From: Carallia brachiata
Lineage: Eukaryota; Streptophyta; Magnoliopsida; Malpighiales; Rhizophoraceae
Reading direction: 5' to 3'
Length of the DNA stretch: 64,000 nucleotides
NCBI GenBank assembly: GCA_021464245.1
Contig: JADCRB010000028.1
Span: forward strand, 6,885,612 to 6,949,611
The stretch's first letter is position 1. The number at the start of each line of letters is the position of its first letter. The notes under the pieces were generated by a model, which was not told the DNA's origin, ran no database searches, and saw only the letters and a program-made list of their open reading frames with translations. This document shows, piece by piece, positions 1 through 8,619 of the stretch. The translations under genes were made by a program, and so were the position numbers.

Positions 1-15
1 CGTACCACATATAAG

Positions 16-525
16 ATGTTGCTAGGACGACCGTGGATTCATGGAAATGGAGTTGTGCTCTCAAGCCTGCATCAGTGCTTCAAGTACTACAATGGTGGCG
101 TTCAAAAGGTCAATGCTGACTTAAAGCCGTTCGATGATGCTGAATCACATTTGGCGGATGCAGTCTTCTACACCGACACAGACAATCCGGAGATCATTCC
201 ATCAAAAGCTACTTGGACTGGGGGCATCCACAAAAAGGGAAAAGCTGTCGAAGAACCTGCCAATGCCCAACCCCAGGCTCCAACAAATGAAAAGCTGCCA
301 CAGCTGAACTCGTCGAAGGATGTTGCATCTTCAAGCTCCACTCCAGTCCTACGCTATGTGCCGAAGTCACGACGCTCAGAAGGTCAACCCCCTTTCTCTT
401 ATTGTATTGATCCTAAACAGGAGCAAGGACATAGCCAACCCAAAACAAAGGAGCTGCACAACCTGAAGGAGACTTACACTCTGCCGATACCAAAGATTGA
501 GCCGGTTTTGCTTCAAAACCATTAA
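16..525 (+). pseudogene. retropepsin C-terminus and PR-RT linker of the Tat element
   Basis: The frame opens with LLGRPWIH, the conserved motif near the end of plant Ty3/gypsy aspartic proteases, followed by SSLHQ and a K-rich stretch. The catalytic DTG triad would lie upstream, outside the window. The remainder is a low-complexity Pro/Ser/Lys-rich linker with the motif LRYVPKSRR, as is common between PR and RT in Tat elements. The frame stops at 525 and continues in other frames (about 535-1015), so this is one piece of a broken polyprotein rather than a complete gene. Confidence 0.8.
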
Positions 526-658
526 AAGGCTTCGTCAAACCACACACGGGGGCAGTCGAAGGCGGCTCACTTCCAGAAAGAAGAACACATGAAGGATTTG
601 ATCCTAATGCATACAAGCTTTTGGCAAAGGCGGGCTATGACTTTCAAACCCGAGCACA

Positions 659-2040
659 ATGGGTACGCTGCCGTCCACACATGGCGCCGCTTCTCAAACA
701 TCACAGTCCCGACCTGGCTTAGGCTATCAGGAGAAGTCACCTGTGCGGATCACGCTAAAGAGCCGAAGCCGAGCAGCTGATGCACGTGCCATCACCACCA
801 CCACCAAACAAGACAGGCTTATCCAGTCAAACAAAGAAGGTGAAGTCAGAGGTTCTGCATTTCATGTCACAATTAGCGAGGAGGCTGATTCCGACTCATC
901 AGATGGTGAAGTGAAGGAGGCTCCCCCGGAACTTGAAGATGGTGGCCAAGCAACTGTTGATGAACTCAAGGAGGTCAATCTTGGCTCTCCGGAAGATCCT
1001 CGACCTACATTTGTAAGTGCTTTACTTACTAGAAGAAGAGCAAGAATATGTTCAGGTATTAAGTCAATACAGGGACGTGTTCGCATGGAGTTACAAAGAA
1101 ATGCCTGGACTTGACCCAAAAATTGCGGTGCATCGTCTAGCAGTAAAGAAGGGTTCGTTCTGTCAAGCAGCCACAACGACGGTTCCGCCCGGAACTCATT
1201 CCACAAATCGAGGAGGAGGTGAACAAGCTGATCAATGCCGGCTTCATCCGAGAGGTCACCTACCCAACGTGGATTGCCAACATTGTCCCGTAAGAAAGAA
1301 GAATGGACAGTTGAGGGTATGTGTTGATTTTCGAGATCTTAACAAGGCCTGCCCGAAAGATGACTTTCCATTGCCCATAACGGAGATCACAGTCGATGCA
1401 ACAACGGGTCACGAAGCATTGTCTTTCATGGATGGTTCTTCAGGCTATAACCAAATCAGAATGGCACCAGAAGACGAGGAGTTGACAGCATTCCGCACCC
1501 CAAAAGGTATATACTGCTACAAAGTTATGCCGTTTGGATTGAAAAATGCTGGCGCCACTTATCAACGTGCTATGCAAAAAATTTTTGATGACATGCTGCA
1601 CAAGATTGTAGAATGTTATGTTGATGACTTAGTTGTAAAGACTAAGAAGCGCAAAGACCACCTCGAGGATCTCAAGACAGTGTTCGAAAGACTTCGGAGG
1701 CATCAGCTCAAAATGAACCCTCTCAAGTGCGCATTCGGTTTTTTTTGTGGAAAGTTTCTTGGGTTCGTGGTGCGCCATCGTGGAATCGAAGTTGATCAGT
1801 CAAAGGTTGAGGCAATTCAAAAGATGCCTGAACCTAAAAACCTGCACGAGCTGCGAAGTCTACAAGGAAAGCTGGCCTACATTCGCCGTTTCATCTCCAA
1901 TTTAGCTGGGAGATGTCAACCTTTCCATCGGTTGATGAAGAAGGATGTCAACTTCGAGTGGGACGAAGCTTGCAGCAAAGCCTTTGAGAGCATAAAGAAG
2001 TACCTTTCCAATCCACCGTCCTGCTCCAATTCAAGGAAAG
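659..2040 (+). pseudogene. reverse transcriptase domain of the Tat element (frameshifted)
   Basis: An acidic linker (659-1015) leads into a frame starting about 1017 with DVFAWSYKEMPGLD, the usual entry to the Tat reverse transcriptase. Conserved blocks follow: VDFRDLNKACPKDDFPLP, the SFMDGSSGYNQI block, the FRTPKGIYCYKVMPFGLKN block, then the catalytic YVDD at 1617-1628, and finally the thumb/connection region. Between about 1150 and 1290 the frame slips out and back, so some 40 residues are scrambled before RKKNGQLR. Another shift at about 2035 moves into the RNase H frame. RNA-to-cDNA synthesis was the original role; this copy is broken. Confidence 0.9.
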
Positions 2041-2043
2041 TCG

Positions 2044-2914
2044 TTGATTCTCTACATTGCAGCGCAGGAAAGATCTTTGGGAGCCTTGCTTGCACAGGAA
2101 AACGAGCAGGGAAAGGAAGTTGCCCTGTACTACTTGAGCAGAACACTAAACGGTCCGGAGCTGAGTTATTCGCCCATTGAAAAGACATGTCTAGCACTGT
2201 TCTTTGCCATTGACAAGCTGAGGCACTACATGCAAGCTCACACGGTACGTCTCATTGCCAGAGCTGATCCTGTCAAATATATCTTATCTAGACCAATCTT
2301 GTCAGGACGACTTGCCAAGTGGGCAGTAATCCTACAAAGCTACGACATTGTCTACGTGCCTCAAAAAGCAGTCAAAGGACAAGCTCTAGCAGACTTCCTT
2401 GCAGATCACCCTGTTCCGTCAGATTGGGAGTTCACAGATGATCTTCCAGATGAAGAGGTCTTTTACATTGAGACACTACCACCATGGACGATGTTCTTTG
2501 ATGGTGCAGCAAGGCGTGATGGTGCTGGTGCCGGCATAGTGTTTGTCACTCCTCAACGACAAATACTACCATATGCTATCATTCTCGGTGAGTTATGTTC
2601 AAATAATGTTGCTGAATACCAGGCTTTGATCATTGGTCTTCAAATGGCTGTCGATATGAAGATTCCAACTATAGAAGTCCATGGAGATTCCCAGCTCGTC
2701 ATCAACCAACTTACAGGATTGTATGATGAAGAAAGAGGACCTTGCGCCTTACCATCAACGTGCTCGACAGCTAATGGATGAATTTGAAAGCATCACCTTG
2801 GAGCATGTGCCTCGACGAGAAAACACTCAGGCAGACGCGTTGGCTAACCTGGCCACTCTCTTGCAAAGTCAGAAATCCAGGCTACAGTTGTTGCCGTATG
2901 CCAGAAATGGATAG
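2044..2914 (+). pseudogene. dual RNase H region (RT-RNase H plus additional RNase H) of the Tat element
   Basis: The first domain (2044-2420) shows YYLSRTLNGPE, YSPIEKTCLALFFAIDKLRHY and ADFLADHP, the RNase H fused to RT in Ty3/gypsy elements. A second RNase H-like domain begins about 2485 with WTMFFDGAARRDGAGAG and continues through NNVAEYQALIIGL and HGDSQLVINQL. It then shifts frame at about 2730 and ends with ENTQADALANLA. This second domain is the feature that places the element in the Tat group. Catalytic Asp/Glu positions (DGA, AEYQAL, GDSQL, QADALA) are recognisable. The frame break and stop at 2914 make this a relic. Confidence 0.88.
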
Positions 2915-4219
2915 TGCCACAGAAGGATGATGAAGAAACTACAGCAGCCAACGCTGTATCTGTACGTCTCGCGGAGGACGAGATTGGCGCCAACCAATCA
3001 TTGACTACTACAGCACGGGAAGCTGCCCGAAGATCGTCGTCATAAGACAGAAATTCAACGACGAGCTCCCCGCTTCATATATCTCAAGGATGCTCTGTAT
3101 CGAAGGTCTTTTGATGGAGTTTTCTTCGCTGCCTAGCAATGAAGAGGCAAAACAGCTCTCACTGAAGCACATTCTGGTGTTTGTGGCGGACATCAATCGG
3201 GCCTAAGTTGCACTTCCAACTCAGAAGGATGGGATACTACTGGCCAACCATGGTACGTGATTCAATTGAGTTTGCTAAAACTGTCAAGCTTGTCAATTTC
3301 ATGCGAATTACATACATCAACCACCGGAGCCACTGCATCCAACTGTCTCATCCTGGCCCTTTGAAGCTTGGGGTCTCGACTTAGTGGGGCCCTTGCCAAA
3401 GTCATCCCTGGTCACCTGTACATCCTCGCAGCAACACTACTTCTCAAAATGGGCTGAAGCCATTCCACTTAGAGAGGTAAAGAAGGAGCATGTTGCCAAT
3501 TTCATCCGGACTCAGCTGATCTATCGCTATGGAGTCCCTCGATTCATCATCACTGATAATGGTAAGCAGTTCTACAACAGCTTAATCGACAAGCTCTGCG
3601 AGAAGTTCAAGTTCAAGCAGTACAAGTCATCCATGTACAATGCCCCAGCAAATGGCTTGGCCGAAGCATTCAACAAGACCTTATGCAACCTGTTGCGGAA
3701 GGTAGTCTCTAAATCCAAAAGAGATTGGCATGACAGAATTCCGGAGGCATTATGGGCGTATCGTACAACTTACCGGACTCCAACACAGGCGACGCCATAC
3801 TCACTTGTCTACGGTGTCGAAGCAATACTGCCGTTGGAAACACAGATTCCATCCTGCGCATGGCTGTTCTGGAAGGACTCACACAGGAGGAGAATGCTCG
3901 CCTACGTCTGGATGAGTTAGAAGCTCTCGATGAAAGGAGGCTCGAAGCACAACAGCAACTTGAGTGCTACCAAGCCCGGCTCACCAACACGTTCAACCGC
4001 AGGGTCCGCCCTCGATCTTTTCAAGTTGGAGACCTTGTTCTTGCAGTGCGACGGCCCATCAACATGAAGCATCGGCCTGGTGACAAGCTTACTTCCAAAT
4101 GGGACGGGCCATACTTAGTGCAGGAGGCCTACACTCACAACGCTTACATGCTGTCAGACCAAGAAGGCGTCCGAATCGGCCCAATCAATGGTAAATTTCT
4201 GAAACAGTATTATGTGTAA
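2915..4219 (+). pseudogene. integrase of the Tat element (frameshifted)
   Basis: The zinc-binding N-terminal part is recognisable only in pieces spread over different frames (3100-3380), including RRMGYYWPTM. The catalytic core is clearer at 3384-3850: KWAEAIPLREV, then ITDNGKQF with the second acidic residue, NGLAEAFNKTL with the glutamate, and RIPEALWAYRTTYRTPT. A frame change near 3850 leads into the C-terminal part (3752-frame), with SFQVGDLVLAV, DKLTSKWDGPY and a natural-looking end KQYYV at 4219. No chromodomain is visible, as expected for Tat. The original role was insertion of cDNA into the genome. Confidence 0.88.
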
Positions 4220-4223
4220 ATAT

Positions 4224-4626
4224 GTTTAAAAAAAAAAAATCAAAAAAAAAAAAAAAAAAAAAAAAAAATCAAAAAAAAAAAAAAAAAATCAAAAAAAAAA
4301 AAAAAAAAGTTCGGAAGTCCCGATCTGAAAGTCCAAGCGAAAATCCAAACCCAAACACTCAACCCAAATCAAGTCCAAACCCAAACCAACCCAAATCCAA
4401 AAGTCCAAGTCCAAAACCCAAACACTCGACCCAAATCCAAAAGTCCAGACTCAAAACCCAAACACTTAACCCAAATCCAAAAAAATCCAAGTCCAAAACC
4501 CAAACACTCGACCCAAATCCAAAAATCCAAGTCTAAAACCCAAACACTCGACCCAAATCCAATCCAAAACCCAAAACCCAAAAATTCCAAGTTCCAGACA
4601 CAGTCCAGAACCCAAGTTCAAAATCC
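4224..4626 (+). repeat. A-rich tract followed by a CCAAATCC/AAACCCAAACAC minisatellite
   Basis: Immediately after the integrase stop comes an A-rich run with TC interruptions (about 4228-4308). It is followed by roughly 300 bp of tandem repetition of a unit of about 40-45 bp built from AAAACCCAAACACTCGACC, then CAAATCC and an AAGTCC block. The reading frames across this stretch are pure repeat translation and are not a gene. It separates pol from the homeobox ORF. Confidence 0.85.
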
Positions 4627-4674
4627 AATCCAACTCCTGGCCCGCATGAGTATAAACTGTGAACGGCCCAAAAA

Positions 4675-4682
4675 TATAAAAG
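4675..4682 (+). promoter_or_regulatory. possible TATA box upstream of the homeobox ORF
   Basis: TATAAAAG lies 88 bases before the ATG at 4770, in a short non-repetitive segment (4627-4769) after the minisatellite. A start site about 30 bases downstream would give a leader of about 60 bases ending in the C/A-rich context ACAAGAAAG before ATG. Position and sequence fit a plant core promoter. Whether it is used is unknown. Confidence 0.4.
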
Positions 4683-4769
4683 CGACGGAGGGTTTGAGTC
4701 TGAAACTCAGCATCAGTCTCAACCGATCTTCACCACACACCAGACCTTTGCTCCTCTGCCACAAGAAAG

Positions 4770-5393
4770 ATGGAACCAGTTGCAGAACCTCAAGACAAGG
4801 GAGAAGAAAAGTCACCCCGCACAAGGTGGCAACCAACCGTGGCGCAACTGCAAATTTTGGAAGAAGTCTTCCACAACAATGGAGGTATTACTCCTAATGC
4901 ATCTCAAATTTACCAACTTGTCTCACGATTGCGCCCGCTCGGGGCAATCGAAGGCAAAAATGTGTTTTATTGGTTCCAGAATCGGAGAAGCAGGAAGAAA
5001 CCAGCACTGAGAGCTGATTTTTCCAAAGAACAGTCTGCCGTTCCAATGGTAGATCCCACCGGTACAGCCTCGCCCTCAAATGAAGCAGGTCCGAGTTCTT
5101 CCACTGAAATGGTCTCTCCACGGTATGTTCATCAAAGCCGTAGCCCATGGGAGCAGGCATGCCGGTCCTGGTGGTCTTACGGAGTCAGCCAAGGGTTCAT
5201 CCCTCCTAGGTACTTAAGTCTAGGAGGACTTTTTCTAGCAGAAAGGAGTCATTCCGGCGAAACTTTGTCTCTCTTTCCAGAATATTCCGGTAGCATCAAC
5301 CAGCCGGAAAGCGACGTCGACGTTGACGTCAACATCATCGGCCCACCAGACGAGGTCGAGCTTGACTTGGAGTTGCACCTCGGGCCCCTCTAG
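4770..5393 (+). CDS. WUSCHEL-related homeobox (WOX) protein carried by the retrotransposon
   Basis: The 207-residue frame is uninterrupted and has no intron. Residues about 17-79 form a WUS-type homeodomain: RWQPTVAQLQILEE in helix 1, the extended NNGG loop typical of WOX, then RLRPLGAIEGKNVFYWFQN. The third helix ends NRRSRKK, where WUS-clade proteins usually have NHKARER. Residues 165-172 read TLSLFPEY, a WUS-box (TLxLFP). An acidic run DVDVDVN follows at 182-188, then LDLELHL at 198-204, an EAR-like repression motif. WOX proteins with WUS-box and EAR are nuclear transcription factors, mostly repressors working with TOPLESS-type corepressors in stem-cell control. The ORF lies between the integrase and the 3' LTR, on the element's strand. 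Capture of a host WOX cDNA by the element is inferred. Expression is unknown. Confidence 0.85.
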   Translation: MEPVAEPQDKGEEKSPRTRWQPTVAQLQILEEVFHNNGGITPNASQIYQLVSRLRPLGAIEGKNVFYWFQNRRSRKKPALRADFSKEQSAVPMVDPTGTASPSNEAGPSSSTEMVSPRYVHQSRSPWEQACRSWWSYGVSQGFIPPRYLSLGGLFLAERSHSGETLSLFPEYSGSINQPESDVDVDVNIIGPPDEVELDLELHLGPL

Positions 5394-5407
5394 GACGGCC
5401 GACAAGA

Positions 5408-5654
5408 TAAGGTGCAACGACTTCGGCAACGACTTCTGCAGTACGCGGCAACGACTTCCGCAGCACACGGCAACGACTTCTGCAACACACGGTAACGACT
5501 TTCGTGACACGCGTCAGCCGCTGCCTCTTTTGTCTCTTATGCAGGAAAGGGACATGGCGACTTCTGCCACACACGGTAACGACTTTCGTGACACGCGTCA
5601 GCCGCTGCCTCTTTTATCTCTTATGCAGGAAAGGGACGTGGATGGCCCTACTCG
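5408..5654 (+). repeat. short tandem repeats and an 84-bp duplication 3' of the homeobox ORF
   Basis: Just after the WOX stop, GCAACGACTTC plus a CGCAGCACACG-like half is repeated several times with a period of about 22-24 bp (5408-5500). A longer segment then occurs twice with an offset of 84 bp, at about 5487-5570 and 5571-5654. It contains GTAACGACTTTCGTGACACG and CTCTTATGCAGGAAAGGGAC. The copies differ at few positions. No protein is implied. Confidence 0.8.
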
Positions 5655-5676
5655 ATTCTGCGTACCTTCTTTTTGA

Positions 5677-5712
<36 letters not shown>

Positions 5713-6410
5713 TTTATTTTATGTATATATATCCTGCATGTCCGAGCCATCATACTCACCCCTCAGCTCTTCTTTCTCAAAAGAAAATGGCTAGTCTCTG
5801 TACTTGTCCCAGGAAGTTCTTTGATCAAGAAGTTGGAGGCGCACGAGCTAAGAAAAGAAGGAGTAGTCTTCCTCGAGGGATCCCTAACGCCATCGGTGTC
5901 ATGGAGCTCCAACTACTCTCCTTAGTTCACATCTAGCAGCGAGCCGAGAAGTTTGATCGTCCTCCTGGATCTACAAATGCAGCGACGTGCAGGGAAGTTC
6001 CAACTACTCTCCTTACGTCAAAGCAGATTCAGGAATCATCAACCATACACCCGTCTCTCTGTGCACAGGTCTTAAAGTTCTGTATTGTTCTGGGCCTTCC
6101 TCTGGGGAGGTTCAAGTTCTTTGCCTACCGGATCACCTCACCAGAGCTCTGGAACTTTAAGAGATATAAAAAATCCTTTGCGGGCTGGAAGCTCGAATGC
6201 ACCTGGAGCCAAGGCTTCAATTTCTATATTGGCTGGGTGCTAACTTTCTCAAGATCGTATCGGATTCCTATTGCGATCCAACAACAGCAGGCATAGTCAA
6301 AGATAGAAGACTCCAAGATTCAATGTTCGTCAAGACGTTTCCAAATTTCAAACTGGACTTCAAGACTCGGTTCGAATCATCTCTGTAAATTTTTTTTCTT
6401 ACCGACCCTT
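5655..6410 (+). other. 3' internal region of the retrotransposon, no recognised gene
   Basis: The segment starts with an A-rich run (5681-5708), then holds a short frame with ATG at 5787 that gives about 49 residues with a basic AKKRRSSLPRG patch and stops at 5936. A 16-base string CCAACTACTCTCCTTA occurs twice (about 5907 and 6000), suggesting local duplication. A TA-rich GAGATATAAAAAATCC lies near 6161. I do not recognise any domain. It may be further captured sequence or ordinary 3' untranslated DNA of the element. Confidence 0.4.
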
Positions 6411-6420
6411 GAAGTGGGGG
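6411..6420 (+). other. polypurine tract of the retrotransposon
   Basis: GAAGTGGGGG directly precedes the LTR start at 6425. A purine run ending in G's just before the 3' LTR is the plus-strand DNA synthesis primer in LTR retrotransposons. This fixes the upstream LTR as 3'. Confidence 0.75.
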
Positions 6421-6424
6421 CATT

Positions 6425-7211
6425 TGTAAACATCCTTTTCAAATTAAAAAAAAAAAAAAAAAACAAAAAAAAAAAAAAAGATTGGCAGCCACATAATCTT
6501 GAATTTCAAGATTGGTGGCTAAGGTCCTCTCTGGAGGGCCTATAAAAAGGCCCTCCAGCCTCAGTTCAAAGGAACATTCAGCAAATCTGAAAACAGAAAA
6601 ATTCAGAGAATTTGAGAGAAAAAGAAAATTTTGAAAATCTCTCAAGAAAATTTCTATTTTTCCTACGTGTTTTACTCTGCAGTATTCTCTCCTAATTCAT
6701 TTTTGAGAAATATTTCAGGGGTAAACCCCAAAAAAATTTGCTGTTTCCATTCTAAAAATTATTTTAGGTTTATTTCTCGGATCGCTCTAGATCTGAATGT
6801 TATGAGAATATAGATCTAAAAATAACAAATTACTACAAATCCGGCTGGGATTAAGCCTCATACGGCCCTCAGCAAATCCGGCAAACTCATCCGAGAACAA
6901 GTCCATTCGACCCTCGGTGAAATTAAGTCAGATCGGCTCATATCAGGTCTCTGCGGTTCTTAACCGTAGTCAAAACGTCCAAATCAGATCCAGTTCAGTC
7001 TACCCAGTTCAAGAAAAAGTTGTGGAATTTATTTCTGTCAAGATCAAGCTCGTGCAGCCCTTGACGGAGTCAAAAAAATGAACACTAATCGGAGGATCTA
7101 CGAAGATCGACCCCACGTAAATTTTCTTTTATTTTTACAATATTTTTTATTGTAATTTGTTTCTGTATTTTTGAGTCTAATTGTTTTAGGTTCGAAATTT
7201 ACGCCGTTACA
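6425..7211 (+). repeat. 3' LTR of the Tat retrotransposon
   Basis: The proposed LTR opens TGTAAAC and closes CGTTACA, a short TG...CA inverted terminus (TGTAA/TTACA), about 787 bp long. Inside is a TATAAAAAGG box at 6541, followed by a likely transcript start about 25-30 bases on, as in a U3-R arrangement. The 5' limit is well supported by the adjoining polypurine tract. The 3' limit is uncertain, because no second LTR is in the window to compare and the sequence at 7198-7220 resembles a primer-binding site. Confidence 0.7.
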
Positions 7212-8600
7212 AGGAGAACAGCAGCAGCAATCGTTAAAATTCCAACCCGCTGTTGTTTGAATATCACTCCGGACATAGCAGTAGAAACAACAGGCAGAGA
7301 GGAATACATGTTTCCGGGAATCTGGACGTGTGTTTTTTTTTTTCAGAGAAAATTGCTAAATAGAAGTTGCCAGATTAGATTCGATTGTCACTTATTGGCC
7401 ACTCCTGTTGACTGGGATGCTTGATTGACGGGAAAATGAAGGAAACTAGAAAGAGAAAAAAAAACCAACATTTTAAGGAATAAATAAAATGGAGAGGATT
7501 TATAATTTAACTTATATTTTTTATTAAGTATGATTTACTCATAATCTTACACCACATAATTAGTAGAGTTTATTTGAAATAAAAAAATAAGTTATGTGGT
7601 ATTAGATTATGAATAAATTTTAAATAAGTTGTGTAGTATTAAATTATGAATAAATTTACTTATTTAAAAAGATAATAAACTTAACAAGTACTATAAATAG
7701 ATTGATAACTAGGAAAACTGATTTAAGCCCTTATCTCTCATCCTTAATATGGATAATGGATACAACTTGAATACATTCTCATCTTAATGAATCACAACCA
7801 TTATTGTTGGGCAAATAACACAAAAAGACATGCAAAAACAAAAATTTATATTCATTATTGTATATTTATGAATTCCTGTTTGAAATTTATTCATTTGTTA
7901 TCTCTATTTTCTCTTTTCTATCCTCTGTATCAAATATGTGTGTATGTGTGTATGCGCGTGCGTGTTGAAGAACTTTAAATTATTAATTTTGAAGAAAAGT
8001 ATTTTAAGGAGACTTGAAAATTTTAGAACTGGGATGGGAGAAACGGATTCGTAAAAAGAAACGGATTCGTAAAAACGTATAAGTGAAGAGATGAGTTCAC
8101 TTTTATTATCAAAAATAGATATAAACATTATGAAAATTTTTCACGAAGTTTTACGAAAATTTTTAAATTTTAATATAACACTAAATCTACTTGAAATTTA
8201 AAATAAAAATTAAATTATAAAAAATTTCTTACTACATCAATAAAAAAAATTAATTCATGAAAAATGGTGATAAAATTCTTCGTGCTGTATACCACTGTTT
8301 TATTGTCAATCACGCTCCTCCTCTTCCTTACAATCTATTCAAATCCAGTACGTTGAGCTTTGCCACTCAAACCACTGAAAAAGGAATCTCCTAACAACCA
8401 AAGCAAACCACGTTGAATATATGTACCCGAATGGTCTTACCAATTTCCTTAACTGTGTCCGAGACGGATAGGTTAGAATATCGTAGCTAAATTGTTGACA
8501 GCGATAAATAATTCAAGCCCATATATTTCTGTTCAACGAAGGCGGCCATGGAAATACTCAAAGCAAAGATTTAATCTCAACATTTTTAAAAAACTAATAA
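7212..8600. other. AT-rich non-coding DNA
   Basis: I see no supported gene here. An imperfect inverted repeat sits at about 7525-7620. A short direct duplication ACGGATTCGTAAAA occurs at about 8043-8076. Confidence 0.6.
7525..7620. repeat. small imperfect hairpin, possible MITE remnant
   Basis: TTACTCATAATC followed by TTACACCACATAA on the left is mirrored on the right by TTATGTGGTATTAGATTATG. The arms are about 25 nt around an A/T-rich loop. A near copy of the right arm follows at about 7625-7660. No clear target duplication was found. Confidence 0.45.
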
Positions 8601-8619
8601 TAATAAAAAAGGACTTTGG

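Larger units (their letters stand above)
1..7211 (+). mobile_element. Ty3/gypsy LTR retrotransposon, Tat lineage, 3' part (5' LTR and gag outside window)
   Basis: Seen in order: the end of a retropepsin domain, reverse transcriptase with YVDD, RNase H, a second RNase H-like domain, integrase with its C-terminal domain, a long 3' internal region, a polypurine tract and an LTR. The order PR-RT-RH-INT is that of Ty3/gypsy. A second RNase H between RT-RH and integrase is a known hallmark of the plant Tat group (Ogre/Retand/Tat). The reading frame changes many times (near 530-660, 1015, 1150-1290, 2035, 2730, 2914-3180, 3300-3384 and 3850), so the polyprotein cannot be made from this copy. The element carries an extra homeobox ORF at 4770-5393. 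The left end, with 5' LTR, primer site and gag, lies before base 1. Confidence 0.93.

Noticed and set aside
4222..4536. Lys/Asn/Pro-rich 104-codon frame after the integrase
   Set aside because: It is a poly-A run and the CCAAATCC minisatellite read in one frame, with a mirror frame open on the other strand.
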